DNA from: Glaciecola sp965658765
GTDB lineage: Bacteria; Pseudomonadota; Gammaproteobacteria; Enterobacterales; Alteromonadaceae
DNA: 64,000 nucleotides
Direction of reading: 5' to 3'
NCBI GenBank assembly: GCA_965658765.1
Contig: CBFHTO010000004.1
Location: 23,635-87,634 of the forward strand
A program made the position numbers and the translations under genes. Shown piece by piece: positions 34,353 through 43,316 of the stretch (positions within the stretch are counted from its first letter, which is position 1; every line of letters begins with the position of its first letter). Under the pieces are notes generated by a model, which saw nothing but the letters and a program-made list of their open reading frames with translations, made no database searches and was not told the origin of the DNA.

Positions 34353-35603
34353 CTATTGGTTATGAATCGTGTGGCCTTGCCCAATACTTTTGACTTCTTG
34401 ACCGCTTTCTAAAAATTCAACACCTGCCGTAATCACTCTACCTGCTGTTTTATCTTCGGCCATGCTTCTATCATAAACCATGCGTACTAAGAGCGATTTC
34501 GGCATCGCTTGAACGATGTCGACATAGGCTTTTTCAGCGTATTCTTTATTGTTCTTTGTTTCTAACAAAAACACATATTGACCCTTTCCATCGCTACCTA
34601 ATGCGCTTAATGGTATTTGGAACCGTTGCTTATCAGACTGATTATCGGACTGGGGCTCAGAACTAGATGCAGAGCTAACGGATGCCGTCCAGTCAAAACT
34701 AAACGCGCCATTTTCTTTTACTGGGATGATTAGCTCAGCAGACATACCTGGTAATAACTTGTTATTTATAGCGTCAAGTGTGATGGTTATGGGAAATGCA
34801 TTTCCTGTTGAGGCAAGACTACCAATTTCGCTCAGGATTCCTGAATAGTATTGCTCTTGGCTAAGAGCAGGCACAATGACCTTTACACTTTCACCAAGTT
34901 CCACTCGACTGATCAGTGATTCCGATATTACTGCGCTGACTTCAAGCTTTGAAAAACCTTGAATGGTAAAAACGATATTCTGGGGAGTTATTTGCTGAGA
35001 TGGTTCGATCAGTCGGGATGATACTACACCATCATAAGGTGCGATTAATTGTGTATCAGCTGCATTTTTCGCGGCAATTGACAGAGCGTTTTGAGCTGCA
35101 TTTGCTCGTTCTAGCGCGATATCAAAATTGGCCTTGGCGTTGTCGAGCACTGCTTGTGATATTAAACCCTGTGATCTTAATGTTTTATTTCGTAGATAGT
35201 TGTTTTCAGATTCTTCTTTTGCAGAAACAGCCTGCGCATATTCGCTTTTCCTCTGCTCAAGAGAGAGTTGATACACTTTGGGATCTAGGCTTGCAAGTAT
35301 GTCTCCTTTGCGAAAACTTTCTCCTAAGGTAACGTTAACTGACTTAACTACACCATTAACTTCAAACGATAGTGAGGTAGCATCAGCCGATTGTATTTTT
35401 CCAGTGATATGGCGTTCTACAAGCCCGCTAAATGTCGTTAGCTCCTCTGATTTAACAAACTTTGCTTGCTCAATCTTTTCAATTTCTTGGTTTTCGGCAG
35501 AGCAGCCACTAAGCACAAATACTAATATAAAAAGCGTTATCCATGACGAGGCTACTTTTTTTTGTTTTTTTGCAGAGAGCACATGCTCATAAAAACCACT
35601 CAT
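34353..35603 (-). CDS. RND efflux periplasmic adaptor (membrane-fusion protein), lipoprotein
   Basis: A 416-residue adaptor. After a long basic N-terminus there is a lipobox (LSGC) around residue 34, which would anchor it to a membrane. A barrel-sandwich half (LSFEVNGVVKSVNV...FRKGDILASLDP), an alpha-helical hairpin, the second sandwich half (IAPYDGVVSSRLIEPSQ) and a beta-barrel region follow in order. First gene of the efflux operon; its promoter overlaps the palindrome at 35652-35671. Confidence 0.92.
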   Translation of the reverse strand: MSGFYEHVLSAKKQKKVASSWITLFILVFVLSGCSAENQEIEKIEQAKFVKSEELTTFSGLVERHITGKIQSADATSLSFEVNGVVKSVNVTLGESFRKGDILASLDPKVYQLSLEQRKSEYAQAVSAKEESENNYLRNKTLRSQGLISQAVLDNAKANFDIALERANAAQNALSIAAKNAADTQLIAPYDGVVSSRLIEPSQQITPQNIVFTIQGFSKLEVSAVISESLISRVELGESVKVIVPALSQEQYYSGILSEIGSLASTGNAFPITITLDAINNKLLPGMSAELIIPVKENGAFSFDWTASVSSASSSEPQSDNQSDKQRFQIPLSALGSDGKGQYVFLLETKNNKEYAEKAYVDIVQAMPKSLLVRMVYDRSMAEDKTAGRVITAGVEFLESGQEVKSIGQGHTIHNQ

Positions 35604-35636
35604 TGCTTAGAATACTCCGAAATTTTAGATTCACCG

Positions 35637-35671
35637 ATTATACAGCACCTAACTGTACTGTACAGTACAGT
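35637..35671 (-). promoter_or_regulatory. Efflux operon promoter with palindromic TetR operator
   Basis: At 35652-35671 lies a perfect 20-bp palindrome: ACTGTACTGT followed by its exact reverse complement. Reading toward the adaptor gene, a consensus -10 TATAAT (complement of 35637-35642) stands 16 bp from TGTACA (35659-35664), which lies inside the palindrome and could serve as -35. A TetR dimer bound here would block the promoter. The divergent tetR-type gene starts about 120 bases away. Confidence 0.75.
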
Positions 35672-35793
35672 ACCAATTTATTTTTTATCATGTATATTTG
35701 TCGTTTTTAATTTTTGGATTAACAATCCAAGCGTCTTTTGGTAGATGTAGCAGTGTTGTATACGAATAATGTTGGTGATTTAGTGAAAAGAAA

Positions 35794-36420
35794 TTGATGG
35801 GAAACAGTACACAGACTCGTTCTAATAAGAGTAAATCAAGACCTCCTAAGTCGCGCATCCTTGACGCAGCAAGAGAACTGTTCTTTAAGAAGGGCGTTGC
35901 TGCGGTAACGACTGATATGCTTGTACAAAAAGCTAAAACTTCTAAGATGACGCTTTACAAGTATTTTGATAATAAAGACGACATCCTCAAACAGGTTGTT
36001 GCACAGGATGTAAAACGGATCTTTGAGCCTTTAAATACAGATATTAGGTCAAAAGAGGACTACGTTGAAGTACTCCTTGCTTTTTGCAAAAACCTTGTAG
36101 AAATTATTTTTGACCCAGATATTGTGCGCTTTGATCAACTAATGGTTTCACAGGCTCTCAGCCACAGCGAATTGACGCAGGCATACTATAACCAGACATA
36201 TCAACCAACTATCGACCGTGTTCACCAGCTGATTTGTTTAGGTCAAAGTAAGTCGTATATCGCTGAACAATATTCCGCCGACATGCTTACCGATATATTG
36301 ATTTCATCAGTATCGGGTTTGCGTTATACAAGGGCCATGCACGGCTTCTATCAGGACGAGAGTGTGTCGACTAAAGATCTCAAAAAAATTGTAGAAATTG
36401 TGTTTAACTTAAAATTGTAA
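35794..36420 (+). CDS. TetR/AcrR-family transcriptional regulator
   Basis: A 208-residue one-component regulator. The N-terminal helix-turn-helix (residues about 22-65) contains KSRILDAARELFFKKG and TSKMTLYKYFDNKDDIL. The C-terminal half is a helical ligand-binding and dimerisation domain. It is divergent from the RND operon with a palindromic operator between, the usual arrangement for local repression relieved by a pump substrate. It ends abutting the convergent aspartoacylase gene. Confidence 0.93.
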   Translation: MMGNSTQTRSNKSKSRPPKSRILDAARELFFKKGVAAVTTDMLVQKAKTSKMTLYKYFDNKDDILKQVVAQDVKRIFEPLNTDIRSKEDYVEVLLAFCKNLVEIIFDPDIVRFDQLMVSQALSHSELTQAYYNQTYQPTIDRVHQLICLGQSKSYIAEQYSADMLTDILISSVSGLRYTRAMHGFYQDESVSTKDLKKIVEIVFNLKL

Positions 36421-37314
36421 TCACAGTTTTATCTTATCCGCCGTTGCAAATGCTAGCTTGAGGTGATTATAGGCAGCTTCTCCAATAAAGTGGGGGTAGG
36501 TATCGTCTCCGTGCCATGTAAGTGTGTTTCCATCGAAGTCCATAAAAACTGGGTCGCCGTGTTTTAAAAGCTTAAAGTCTTTATTGTCTATATTCGGGTG
36601 TATCATCGCAGATGCACAACCGTTGCTTGATAAAGGGTAGGGCACTTCTGAATCTAGTCTAAATGCTTCTACTTCGGCAAGCTCGTCTATGTCCGCATTA
36701 TTGAATTTTTCTACGTACTCAAGCACTAGCGAACACATGCGTTTGGCTTGTTCAAAGATCTCTGCCCTCATTGTGCTATGGGCCTGTGGTCCAATTTCGA
36801 TCATGATGCCTCTTTTCGCAATGCTGCAAAAGTAGGGCAGTTTTGATAAGGGCTCTAAATCTTCAAGTAACACAACGGTGTTCGACATATATTTTTTTAC
36901 AAATCGAGCTAGATTCCGATGGAAATCATCGTTCTCTAAAATAATTAAAGTTGGCCCCATATTGCTTGTCGTATTATGTATATCAATTATCAGATCGGTT
37001 TTACTATTGCCTTTTGGTCCGAAATTATTATTGAGTTTATGAGCGAGCTTTAACTCGAGAGGAGCTTCATCTGTTAGCGTTTCGGCTAATTTTTCTTTCG
37101 TAAATTGACGGTTTAAGTCATCGTCGATGTAGCGTAATCGAGCCTCTACAGCATCTTTGTTCGCCAGCACAAAACTTATGTTAGCGGAAGGCACAAGCGA
37201 TTTTAATTTTCGACCGCTTTCTGACCAGTACGAAATTGCCTCCACACCTGTTAGCTCGTTACCGTGTGTGCCACCAGAAATAATTATTTTTTTTATAGAT
37301 GTATGTTCGGTCAT
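36421..37314 (-). CDS. Aspartoacylase / succinylglutamate desuccinylase family hydrolase
   Basis: A 297-residue zinc carboxypeptidase-fold deacylase. Zinc ligands His17 and Glu20 lie in GGTHGNE; DDDLNRQF supplies the substrate-binding Arg; the third zinc His is in IDIHNTTSNMG; the catalytic Glu is in MIEIGPQ. These match aspartoacylase (ACY2), which splits N-acetylaspartate into acetate and aspartate. Other N-acyl amino acids are possible. No argS/astE-type neighbours are present to decide the substrate. Confidence 0.86.
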   Translation of the reverse strand: MTEHTSIKKIIISGGTHGNELTGVEAISYWSESGRKLKSLVPSANISFVLANKDAVEARLRYIDDDLNRQFTKEKLAETLTDEAPLELKLAHKLNNNFGPKGNSKTDLIIDIHNTTSNMGPTLIILENDDFHRNLARFVKKYMSNTVVLLEDLEPLSKLPYFCSIAKRGIMIEIGPQAHSTMRAEIFEQAKRMCSLVLEYVEKFNNADIDELAEVEAFRLDSEVPYPLSSNGCASAMIHPNIDNKDFKLLKHGDPVFMDFDGNTLTWHGDDTYPHFIGEAAYNHLKLAFATADKIKL

Positions 37315-37476
37315 ATATGTAAAACTCGTGGCTAGTCACTAGCTAGCGGAAATTAATGTTTATACGGCAAGCGCCCGAAGCGTGGAAATCTTCGCATAAG
37401 GAGGCAAGTACAGCATGATGTTTTATCAATTTACAGATTTAACTTGCTTTAAAAATAGCACTTTAGTAGCAATATG

Positions 37477-37710
37477 CTAATTTTCCTTATTATGATTAAA
37501 AAGGTGTTCTAATTCTTCTGGAGTGAGTTTCTGCAGTGCATCCTCTAGTTCGTCAATGCTTTGCTCGTCGTGGGGAGCCGCAATACTGTTTTCTTCATTT
37601 GCCCACTGTCCCAAATCAATAAGTTGACATCGTTTGCTACAAAATGGTCGGTATTTGGCTTTTTCATTCCACTCTAGTGATTGTTTACATGTTGGACAGT
37701 TTACTTTCAT
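37477..37710 (-). CDS. yacG: DNA gyrase inhibitor / zinc-binding protein YacG
   Basis: A 77-residue protein with a CxxC...CxxxC zinc site: Cys5, Cys8, Cys24 and Cys28 (VNCPTC and FCSKRC). It is followed by the family segment LIDLGQWANEE and an acidic tail. E. coli YacG binds GyrB and inhibits gyrase. The neighbourhood with zapD and coaE is the same as in E. coli. Confidence 0.95.
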   Translation of the reverse strand: MKVNCPTCKQSLEWNEKAKYRPFCSKRCQLIDLGQWANEENSIAAPHDEQSIDELEDALQKLTPEELEHLFNHNKEN

Positions 37711-37772
37711 TTTGATTCATAATTATTATGGTGAATATTTATGGGAGTTTAACAAGGTGTTTCTTCTTTATA

Positions 37773-38519
37773 CTAACAACACGCAATGTCAAAACGAAGT
37801 GAAGTAAGGGCTTCTGATGCATCTTCTGAATTAAGTTGCATAAAACGAATACCGTATCGACTTTTACTGCCACTAAGCACAGGATATACGTTAGGCGTTT
37901 CACTCATTCTCACTCGAATAAGGTCGAGTTTGTCTTCAGAGCTACCTTGATAAAATCCGTTAGTGGTTTCTACCTCTTGAAATGGGGCTTTTTCTCGTAG
38001 GAATGCCAAAAGCATTTCAAGCGCATTTTCTATCAGCTTGAGTTGGTCTAGCCAGTTTGTCGTATCTTCTTGTTTTATTTCGTCGTCTTGCTTTAACCAA
38101 CAAAATAGAGCTGGAAGGTCAAAGCATGTGGCACCACTAGGGATCGTAAATCGCTGTTTTATCGCCTGTAGAAAACGCTCGTTTTTCAGGCTTGCACCCA
38201 ATTTAGTATTTTTTTTGATTTCAGCACTAAGCTTAGATAATGTCTTTAATGCTTGTTCAAGTGCCTGCGTATTTATGTCTGGGTGTTGTGACCAGTACAC
38301 GAGCTTTTTTTCTTGTGCATCGATATCTCGAAGGAAATCTGTTCGCAAATCCAAACGATCGATAAGATCCATGGTATCGAAAAGAAGCTTTAAAAAATGC
38401 AAATATTGATGTTCGGATTTAGCGGCTTTCGATTCTCTTAGTTGAGAAAATAACTGCTCTAAGCGCAAATAGTTCCTAACTTTCTCACAAAGAGGAAACT
38501 CATATAGCGCGACTGACAT
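37773..38519 (-). CDS. zapD: Cell division protein ZapD
   Basis: A 248-residue protein (YacF family) that crosslinks FtsZ filaments. It begins VALYEFPLCEKVRNYLRLEQLF, as the family does, has a helical N-terminal half and ends with the beta-rich GIRFMQ segment. Only about 60 bases separate it from coaE upstream and yacG downstream, so it is likely in the pilD-coaE-zapD-yacG operon. Confidence 0.95.
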   Translation of the reverse strand: MSVALYEFPLCEKVRNYLRLEQLFSQLRESKAAKSEHQYLHFLKLLFDTMDLIDRLDLRTDFLRDIDAQEKKLVYWSQHPDINTQALEQALKTLSKLSAEIKKNTKLGASLKNERFLQAIKQRFTIPSGATCFDLPALFCWLKQDDEIKQEDTTNWLDQLKLIENALEMLLAFLREKAPFQEVETTNGFYQGSSEDKLDLIRVRMSETPNVYPVLSGSKSRYGIRFMQLNSEDASEALTSLRFDIACC

Positions 38520-38581
38520 TTATTTCTCCATAAAATTGTAGATACGGTTTTAGTCTACGCTATTTTGAGTTTGTTTTTTAG

Positions 38582-39190
38582 TTATGGTGCAGATAAATTC
38601 AAATATTTTTTGTGTAATTGGTCAATTTGATGACTTAAGTATTCAACATCTTTACCGTTATCAATTACATCGTCTGCTAAACGACGTCTTTGCTCCCTAG
38701 ATATTTGCGCTTTCATGATGTTCCGAATAATCGTTTCATCACTGCCGTCTCGAGCAAGAGTACGTTTCAGTTGTTGATCCTCAGGTATATCTATTACAAG
38801 TGTTCTCGTGACATATACATCTAGCTTGTTTTCGAATAACAAAGGCGCCACTAATAAGCAATACTGCGATTTTGTTTCACTTAAAAGTTCGAACATTTTT
38901 GCACGTATCAGAGGATGCAAAATATCATTCAAGCTTTGTTTTTTCTTTTCATCTGTAAAAACCAGTTGTCGTAGTTCTTGTCGATTCAGACTTCCGTCTT
39001 CGCTCAGTATTTCGCTACCAAACGCTATAATTAATTTCGCTAGTCCTTCACTACCAGGTTCAACGACCATTCTCGCGACAATATCGGCATCAACCGAATC
39101 TATACCTTTCTGGGTAAATAGATCTACCGCAGTTGATTTTCCGCAACCAATTCCACCCGTCACGCCGATAATAAATTGTTGTTTATGCAT
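38582..39190 (-). CDS. coaE: Dephospho-CoA kinase CoaE
   Basis: The last enzyme of coenzyme A synthesis. The P-loop is TGGIGCGKST near the N-terminus, followed by VDADIVAR, the lid segment APLLFE, and SREQRRRLADDVI. The ATG at 39190 was chosen because it places the P-loop as in the family (202 residues). A GTG at 39232 would add 14 hydrophobic residues and has no ribosome site. Confidence 0.95.
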   Translation of the reverse strand: MHKQQFIIGVTGGIGCGKSTAVDLFTQKGIDSVDADIVARMVVEPGSEGLAKLIIAFGSEILSEDGSLNRQELRQLVFTDEKKKQSLNDILHPLIRAKMFELLSETKSQYCLLVAPLLFENKLDVYVTRTLVIDIPEDQQLKRTLARDGSDETIIRNIMKAQISREQRRRLADDVIDNGKDVEYLSHQIDQLHKKYLNLSAP

Positions 39191-39260
39191 ATAATAAGTA
39201 CTTAGATATACCAAAATTGGCAAGGCTAACACTAATATAAATTAAATTGCCATTAAGACA

Positions 39261-40124
39261 TTAAACTAGCGTAGACATGTACCACTTTGCGATTTGATCG
39301 CCATAAAGCATTGTAATAAATCCAGCGCAGGCAAGATATGGCCCAAATGGAATAGCTAAATTACTGTCTTTATTTTTGAGCAGCATCAAACTAATCCCAA
39401 CGACTGCACCAACGGCTGAAGAGAGTAAAATGACAATGGGGAGATGCTGCCATCCAACCCATGCACCGATGGCTGCAAGCAATTTGAAGTCACCAAATCC
39501 CATACCTTCTTTACCAGTGGCTATCTTAAAGCCCCAATATAAAAAGAATAAAAAGAGATAACCTGCAGCAGCACCTACGACCGAATCTGCAAGCGACATT
39601 TGTGGGCTATAAGCGGCAACAAGTAGGCCAATCCATAACATCGAAAGTGTCAGAGGATCTGGAAGCAACATTTCGTCAAAATCGATAAATGTCATCGATA
39701 CCAAAAGCCAAGTACAAAAAATAAAAGCAAAAGCGGGCGCATTAAAACCCAATTTATATGCGACTAAAGTACTCAATAGGGCGGTCAGCAGTTCAATTGC
39801 TGGATAGCGCACTGAGATGTTTGATTTGCACTGGCTACATTTGCCCCGTAAGAAAATATAGCTAATTATAGGAACGTTTTCCCAAGCTCTAATTTTGTGC
39901 TGACAATGGGGACAGCTTGAATCGGGTTTTATTAAATTGAATGGTTCTCTTGGTGTAATTTTAGCTTCATTCTGGGTGTAGGCGTCAATTTCATCCTGCC
40001 ACTGATTTTTCATCATTATGGGTAAACGGTAAATAACAACATTCAAAAAGCTACCAACTAGTAGGGACAGGAAGAATACGAACGTATAATAAGCACTTGG
40101 TGATTCTTGAAGCAAAGCTAACAT
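39261..40124 (-). CDS. pilD: Type IV prepilin peptidase / N-methyltransferase PilD
   Basis: A 287-residue polytopic aspartyl protease. It cleaves the leader of type IV prepilins and pseudopilins and methylates the new N-terminus. Two CxxC pairs (CPHC and CSQC) form the cytoplasmic zinc domain. The two catalytic Asp residues lie in TFIDFDEM and GFGDFK. It lies between pilC and coaE, as in related genomes. Confidence 0.95.
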   Translation of the reverse strand: MLALLQESPSAYYTFVFFLSLLVGSFLNVVIYRLPIMMKNQWQDEIDAYTQNEAKITPREPFNLIKPDSSCPHCQHKIRAWENVPIISYIFLRGKCSQCKSNISVRYPAIELLTALLSTLVAYKLGFNAPAFAFIFCTWLLVSMTFIDFDEMLLPDPLTLSMLWIGLLVAAYSPQMSLADSVVGAAAGYLFLFFLYWGFKIATGKEGMGFGDFKLLAAIGAWVGWQHLPIVILLSSAVGAVVGISLMLLKNKDSNLAIPFGPYLACAGFITMLYGDQIAKWYMSTLV

Positions 40125-40200
40125 AGCAGCGATTTACCCTAGGCAGTTGATGAGTCTCTCAATAACTCGTTTTTGTTTAAAAGACTTGGTCGGAGGAAAT

Positions 40201-41409
40201 TTATACAACCGCGCCCATTTGGAATATCGGTAGATACATCGCAATAATAAGGCCTCCAATAACAACACCAAGAACAGCCATAATCATAGGTTCTAATAAA
40301 CTTGTCAATCCATCTACCATATCGTCGACTTCGGCTTCATAAATAGTCGCGATTTTCCCAAGCATTTCATCAACAGCACCAGACTCCTCACCGATTGATA
40401 TCATTTGAGTCACCATTGGAGGAAAAACATTGGTAGCTCTCATCGCTACGTTCATTTGAATACCGCCAGCAACTTCTTTTTTTATGAATAGAATTGCGTC
40501 CCGAAAAATAGCATTACCAGAGGCTCCTGCTGCCGAATTTAATGCGCCAATCAGTGGTACACCGGCGGCAAAGGTGGTAGATAACGTTCGGGTGAAACGC
40601 GCGATGGCCGCTTTCTTCAAAATTTCACCAATGACCGGGATCTTCAGCACCCTTGCATCGACATAGTCTCTCAACTTAGGCGACTTTCTGTGAGCTCTGA
40701 CAAACAACATCCCACCCGCTATCATTCCTGCTAATATAAATATTCCGTAACTTTGCACAAAGTTAGATAGCCCTAATACCATTTGGGTAAACGCGGGAAG
40801 CTCAGCTCCAAAGCCAGCAAATATTTCTTCAAACTGAGGTACTACAAACACCAAAAGAATGGTGGTAACAATAAATGCTACTACTAGTACCGCTATGGGA
40901 TAAAACATGGCTTTTTTTATCTTGGATTTTAATGCTTCGGCTTTTTCTTTATAAAGCGCAATACGATCATAAATGGTTTCTAGTGCGCCTGACTGCTCGC
41001 CTGTTTCAACTAAGTCGCAGTATAGGTCGTCAAAATAAAGGGGATATTTCCTTAGAGCCGAATTAAGTGAGTTACCTGCTTTAACTTCATTGGTAATGTC
41101 GTTCATGACGTTTCGAGCAGACTCTTTAGAGTGTCCGCTACCAATCATTTCAAGGCTTTGTATTAAGGTAACACCGGCTCCCAACATTGTAGCAATTTGC
41201 CGAGAAATGACACTGATGTCAGAAGCAGAAATTTTTTCCTTGCGTTTAAACAGTGGTTTGGCTTGCTTTTTTACTTTTGTGGCAGATATGCCTTGGCGGC
41301 GTAACAAATTCTTCGCTTCTAATAAGCTGGAAGCGCTTATTTCACCTTTTCCTTTAACGCCTTTGCGATCGGACCCAAACCAAATAAAAGTATCTGCAGT
41401 TTTAGCCAT
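40201..41409 (-). CDS. pilC: Type IV pilus assembly inner-membrane protein PilC
   Basis: A 402-residue GspF/PilC-family platform protein with duplicated cytoplasmic domains (ISRQIATMLGAGVTLIQSL and RTLSTTFAAGVPLIGAL) and about three to four membrane helices. It connects the cytoplasmic ATPases to the growing pilus. It lies between pilA and pilD; the assembly ATPase gene pilB, which usually stands between pilA and pilC, is not here. Confidence 0.95.
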   Translation of the reverse strand: MAKTADTFIWFGSDRKGVKGKGEISASSLLEAKNLLRRQGISATKVKKQAKPLFKRKEKISASDISVISRQIATMLGAGVTLIQSLEMIGSGHSKESARNVMNDITNEVKAGNSLNSALRKYPLYFDDLYCDLVETGEQSGALETIYDRIALYKEKAEALKSKIKKAMFYPIAVLVVAFIVTTILLVFVVPQFEEIFAGFGAELPAFTQMVLGLSNFVQSYGIFILAGMIAGGMLFVRAHRKSPKLRDYVDARVLKIPVIGEILKKAAIARFTRTLSTTFAAGVPLIGALNSAAGASGNAIFRDAILFIKKEVAGGIQMNVAMRATNVFPPMVTQMISIGEESGAVDEMLGKIATIYEAEVDDMVDGLTSLLEPMIMAVLGVVIGGLIIAMYLPIFQMGAVV

Positions 41410-41452
41410 GTGAATTCACCGTTTGTATTGTCGACACCAGTTAAAAAGACGT

Positions 41453-41477
41453 AAAAGCCCAGATAAACTGGGCTTTT
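41453..41477. terminator. Terminator between pilA and pilC
   Basis: A perfect 10-bp stem AAAAGCCCAG/CTGGGCTTTT (41453-41462, 41468-41477) with a 5-base loop lies 27 bases past the pilA stop. On the minus strand the stem ends in TTTT, with a further T run shortly after. It should limit read-through from the abundant pilin message into pilC. Confidence 0.75.
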
Positions 41478-41503
41478 TGACGCTTGCTAGTAAAATTAAA
41501 TTA

Positions 41504-41941
41504 TTAGCAAAAGGTAGAAGGGTTACATTCTTGTGTCCAAGTCACTTTTCCACTTGCATAAACAGGAGTAAGAACGATAGAAGCTGGGGAAGCACCGTCC
41601 ACTAGTCCAGACTTTTTCGTAGCTGTAGCGGTAATCACTCCGTCAGCAATTGCAAGGCCAACATCTGTTCCATCATCGGTTGTAGACGCAGTTACTGCTG
41701 CAGGTATACCGTTGCTTCCTGCATCACAGTCGTCAACTTTACCGTCGACCTGTGCACAAACTTCTACAGCCGATTTCGCTGCGGCGGTTGCGTTAATAAC
41801 TTCGGTGAACTTCGCTTTGTCAGTGTAGTTTTGGTACGCTGGTAATGCGATTGCGGCTAAGATACCGATGATTGCAACAACAATCATTAGCTCGATTAAA
41901 GTAAAACCTTTTTGGTTAGCTTTTAAAGTAGACATGTTCAT
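41504..41941 (-). CDS. pilA: Type IV major pilin PilA
   Basis: A 145-residue prepilin. The leader MNMSTLKANQKG is cut before Phe in GFTLIELMIVVAIIGILAA, with the conserved Glu at mature position 5, and the hydrophobic helix continues into AIALPAYQNYTDKAKFTEV. The C-terminal disulfide loop is closed by the Cys pair in QECNPSTFC; another pair (VCAQ...DDCD) lies centrally. GGAG stands six bases before the ATG at 41941. An upstream TTG in frame is less likely. Confidence 0.95.
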   Translation of the reverse strand: MNMSTLKANQKGFTLIELMIVVAIIGILAAIALPAYQNYTDKAKFTEVINATAAAKSAVEVCAQVDGKVDDCDAGSNGIPAAVTASTTDDGTDVGLAIADGVITATATKKSGLVDGASPASIVLTPVYASGKVTWTQECNPSTFC

Positions 41942-42076
41942 AATATTCTCCAAGCGTCAGTGAACGCGATTTCAAAAGTAGTTTATTGATGGTTGATTCA
42001 GACTTGCTTTACCAACACTTCCTCTTCAACTTCAAATTTAGTATATGCCTTAACACCTGATTGAGAAGTATGCAGT

Positions 42077-42105
42077 AACATACCTAAGTGTTTTAAATGA
42101 CACAA
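42077..42105 (-). promoter_or_regulatory. Candidate pilA promoter
   Basis: On the minus strand TTGTGT (complement of 42100-42105) is followed after 17 bases by TATGTT (complement of 42077-42082). The leader would be about 130 bases. I found no sigma-54 element (GG-N10-GC of pilA type), which is common for pilA in other gammaproteobacteria. Confidence 0.4.
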
Positions 42106-42149
42106 AACTGTTGTTTTTTGTTTATGGAAAATACTCTTAAAAGTATGAT

Positions 42150-42998
42150 TTATATAAACAAAAGAGAAAGATCTACGGCTGAGATGTTCTTCGTAATCGC
42201 CCCAGAGGATACAAAGTCAATACCTGTTTCCGCTAGTTCTGCAAGTCTCTCCTCGGTAATGTTTCCCGAGACTTCAAGCTTACACTGCTGATTGTTGATA
42301 GAAACTGCCTCATGGATCTGTTCTACATCAAAGTTGTCAAGCATCACTATATCGGCGTTTGCTGAAATTGCTTGAGATAGCTCGTTGAGGTTCTCTACCT
42401 CGACTTCGATGGTTTTTCCAGGGTGCAGTTGCCTTGCTTTTTGAATAGCATTTTCAATGCCGCCACAAGCGCTTATGTGGTTTTCTTTTATAAGATAAGC
42501 ATCGTATAAACCCATCCTATGATTGCTTCCACCGCCGCACATAACTGCATACTTTTGGGCTTGGCGGAAACCAGGGATAGTTTTTCTTGTATCTAATAAG
42601 CGTGTTTTCGATTCACTGAGGTATTGGGTGTATTTTGCCGTTGTTGTGGCTGTTGCACTGAGCATTTGCAAAAAATTTAGTGCAGTTCTCTCTGCGGTTA
42701 AAATCGCTTGAGCGTTTCCCTTGATTTCGACCAAAGTCTTATTTGAATTAAGGTGTTCACCATCTTTGCACTGCCAAGACACTGAAATATTTTCATCTAC
42801 AGTTTTAAACGCCTGTTCAGCCCATGCAATACCGCACACTACAATATCTTCACGAGTTATTATTTTCGCGCTTGCTAAGGTGTCAGAATCAATAAGCATG
42901 GCGGTAATGTCGTTTTCAAAGTCTAAGGTCCCACCTAAATCTTCCTCTAGGGCCATGCTTACTTGTTGTTCTATTTCTAAGTCGTATCTACTGATCAC
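42150..42998 (-). CDS. nadC: Nicotinate-nucleotide pyrophosphorylase (carboxylating) NadC
   Basis: A 282-residue quinolinate phosphoribosyltransferase of NAD synthesis. The N-terminal sandwich domain has ALEEDLGG. Catalytic-barrel signatures are TAERTALNFLQMLSATAT, LDTRKTIPGFR, GGSNHRMGLYD, KENHI and VMLDNF. It lies beside pilA and divergent from ampE, as in E. coli and relatives, although ampD is missing. Confidence 0.96.
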   Translation of the reverse strand: MISRYDLEIEQQVSMALEEDLGGTLDFENDITAMLIDSDTLASAKIITREDIVVCGIAWAEQAFKTVDENISVSWQCKDGEHLNSNKTLVEIKGNAQAILTAERTALNFLQMLSATATTTAKYTQYLSESKTRLLDTRKTIPGFRQAQKYAVMCGGGSNHRMGLYDAYLIKENHISACGGIENAIQKARQLHPGKTIEVEVENLNELSQAISANADIVMLDNFDVEQIHEAVSINNQQCKLEVSGNITEERLAELAETGIDFVSSGAITKNISAVDLSLLFI

Positions 42999-43316
42999 GA
43001 TTTAATCCTTAGGTTATTGCTACATTATGTCTGAATATTGTGACTGAAAAAAGCGACTGAAAAAGCGTCATTGGCATTCAGTCAGAGCGACATTTATAGG
43101 TTCTTGAATCATGCTGAATTGAATGCGGCGCAAATTTTACACCCTAAATGCAATAGATCGAAGGTTTTCTTAGCACTATGGAGTATAACTTGCGTGTATA
43201 GTAAGTAAACATGACCAACTCCAACAGATTTGTATGTGTCTATATCCGTCGTATACTGGCGCAATAAATGCGCCCATAATAAAGCGGAGCAAATTACAAA
43301 ACGAAGAGGAAACACT
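42999..43316. other. nadC-ampE divergent intergenic stretch (ampD absent)
   Basis: These 318 bases contain no amidase remnant that I can recognise in either strand. Near 43045 GCGACTGAAAAA is partly repeated. A small hairpin GGCGCA-ATAAA-TGCGCC lies at 43258-43274 just before the ampE ribosome site. It should hold the divergent promoters of nadC and ampE, but no strong promoter stands out. Confidence 0.4.

Noticed and set aside
43258..43274. Hairpin GGCGCA-ATAAA-TGCGCC upstream of ampE as a terminator or riboswitch
   Set aside because: It is only six base pairs, has no T tract and no recognisable aptamer architecture.
43230..43316. Upstream extension of ampE by 29 codons
   Set aside because: The extension is polar, unlike the family. 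GTG at 43317 has a strong ribosome site and the normal AmpE N-terminus.
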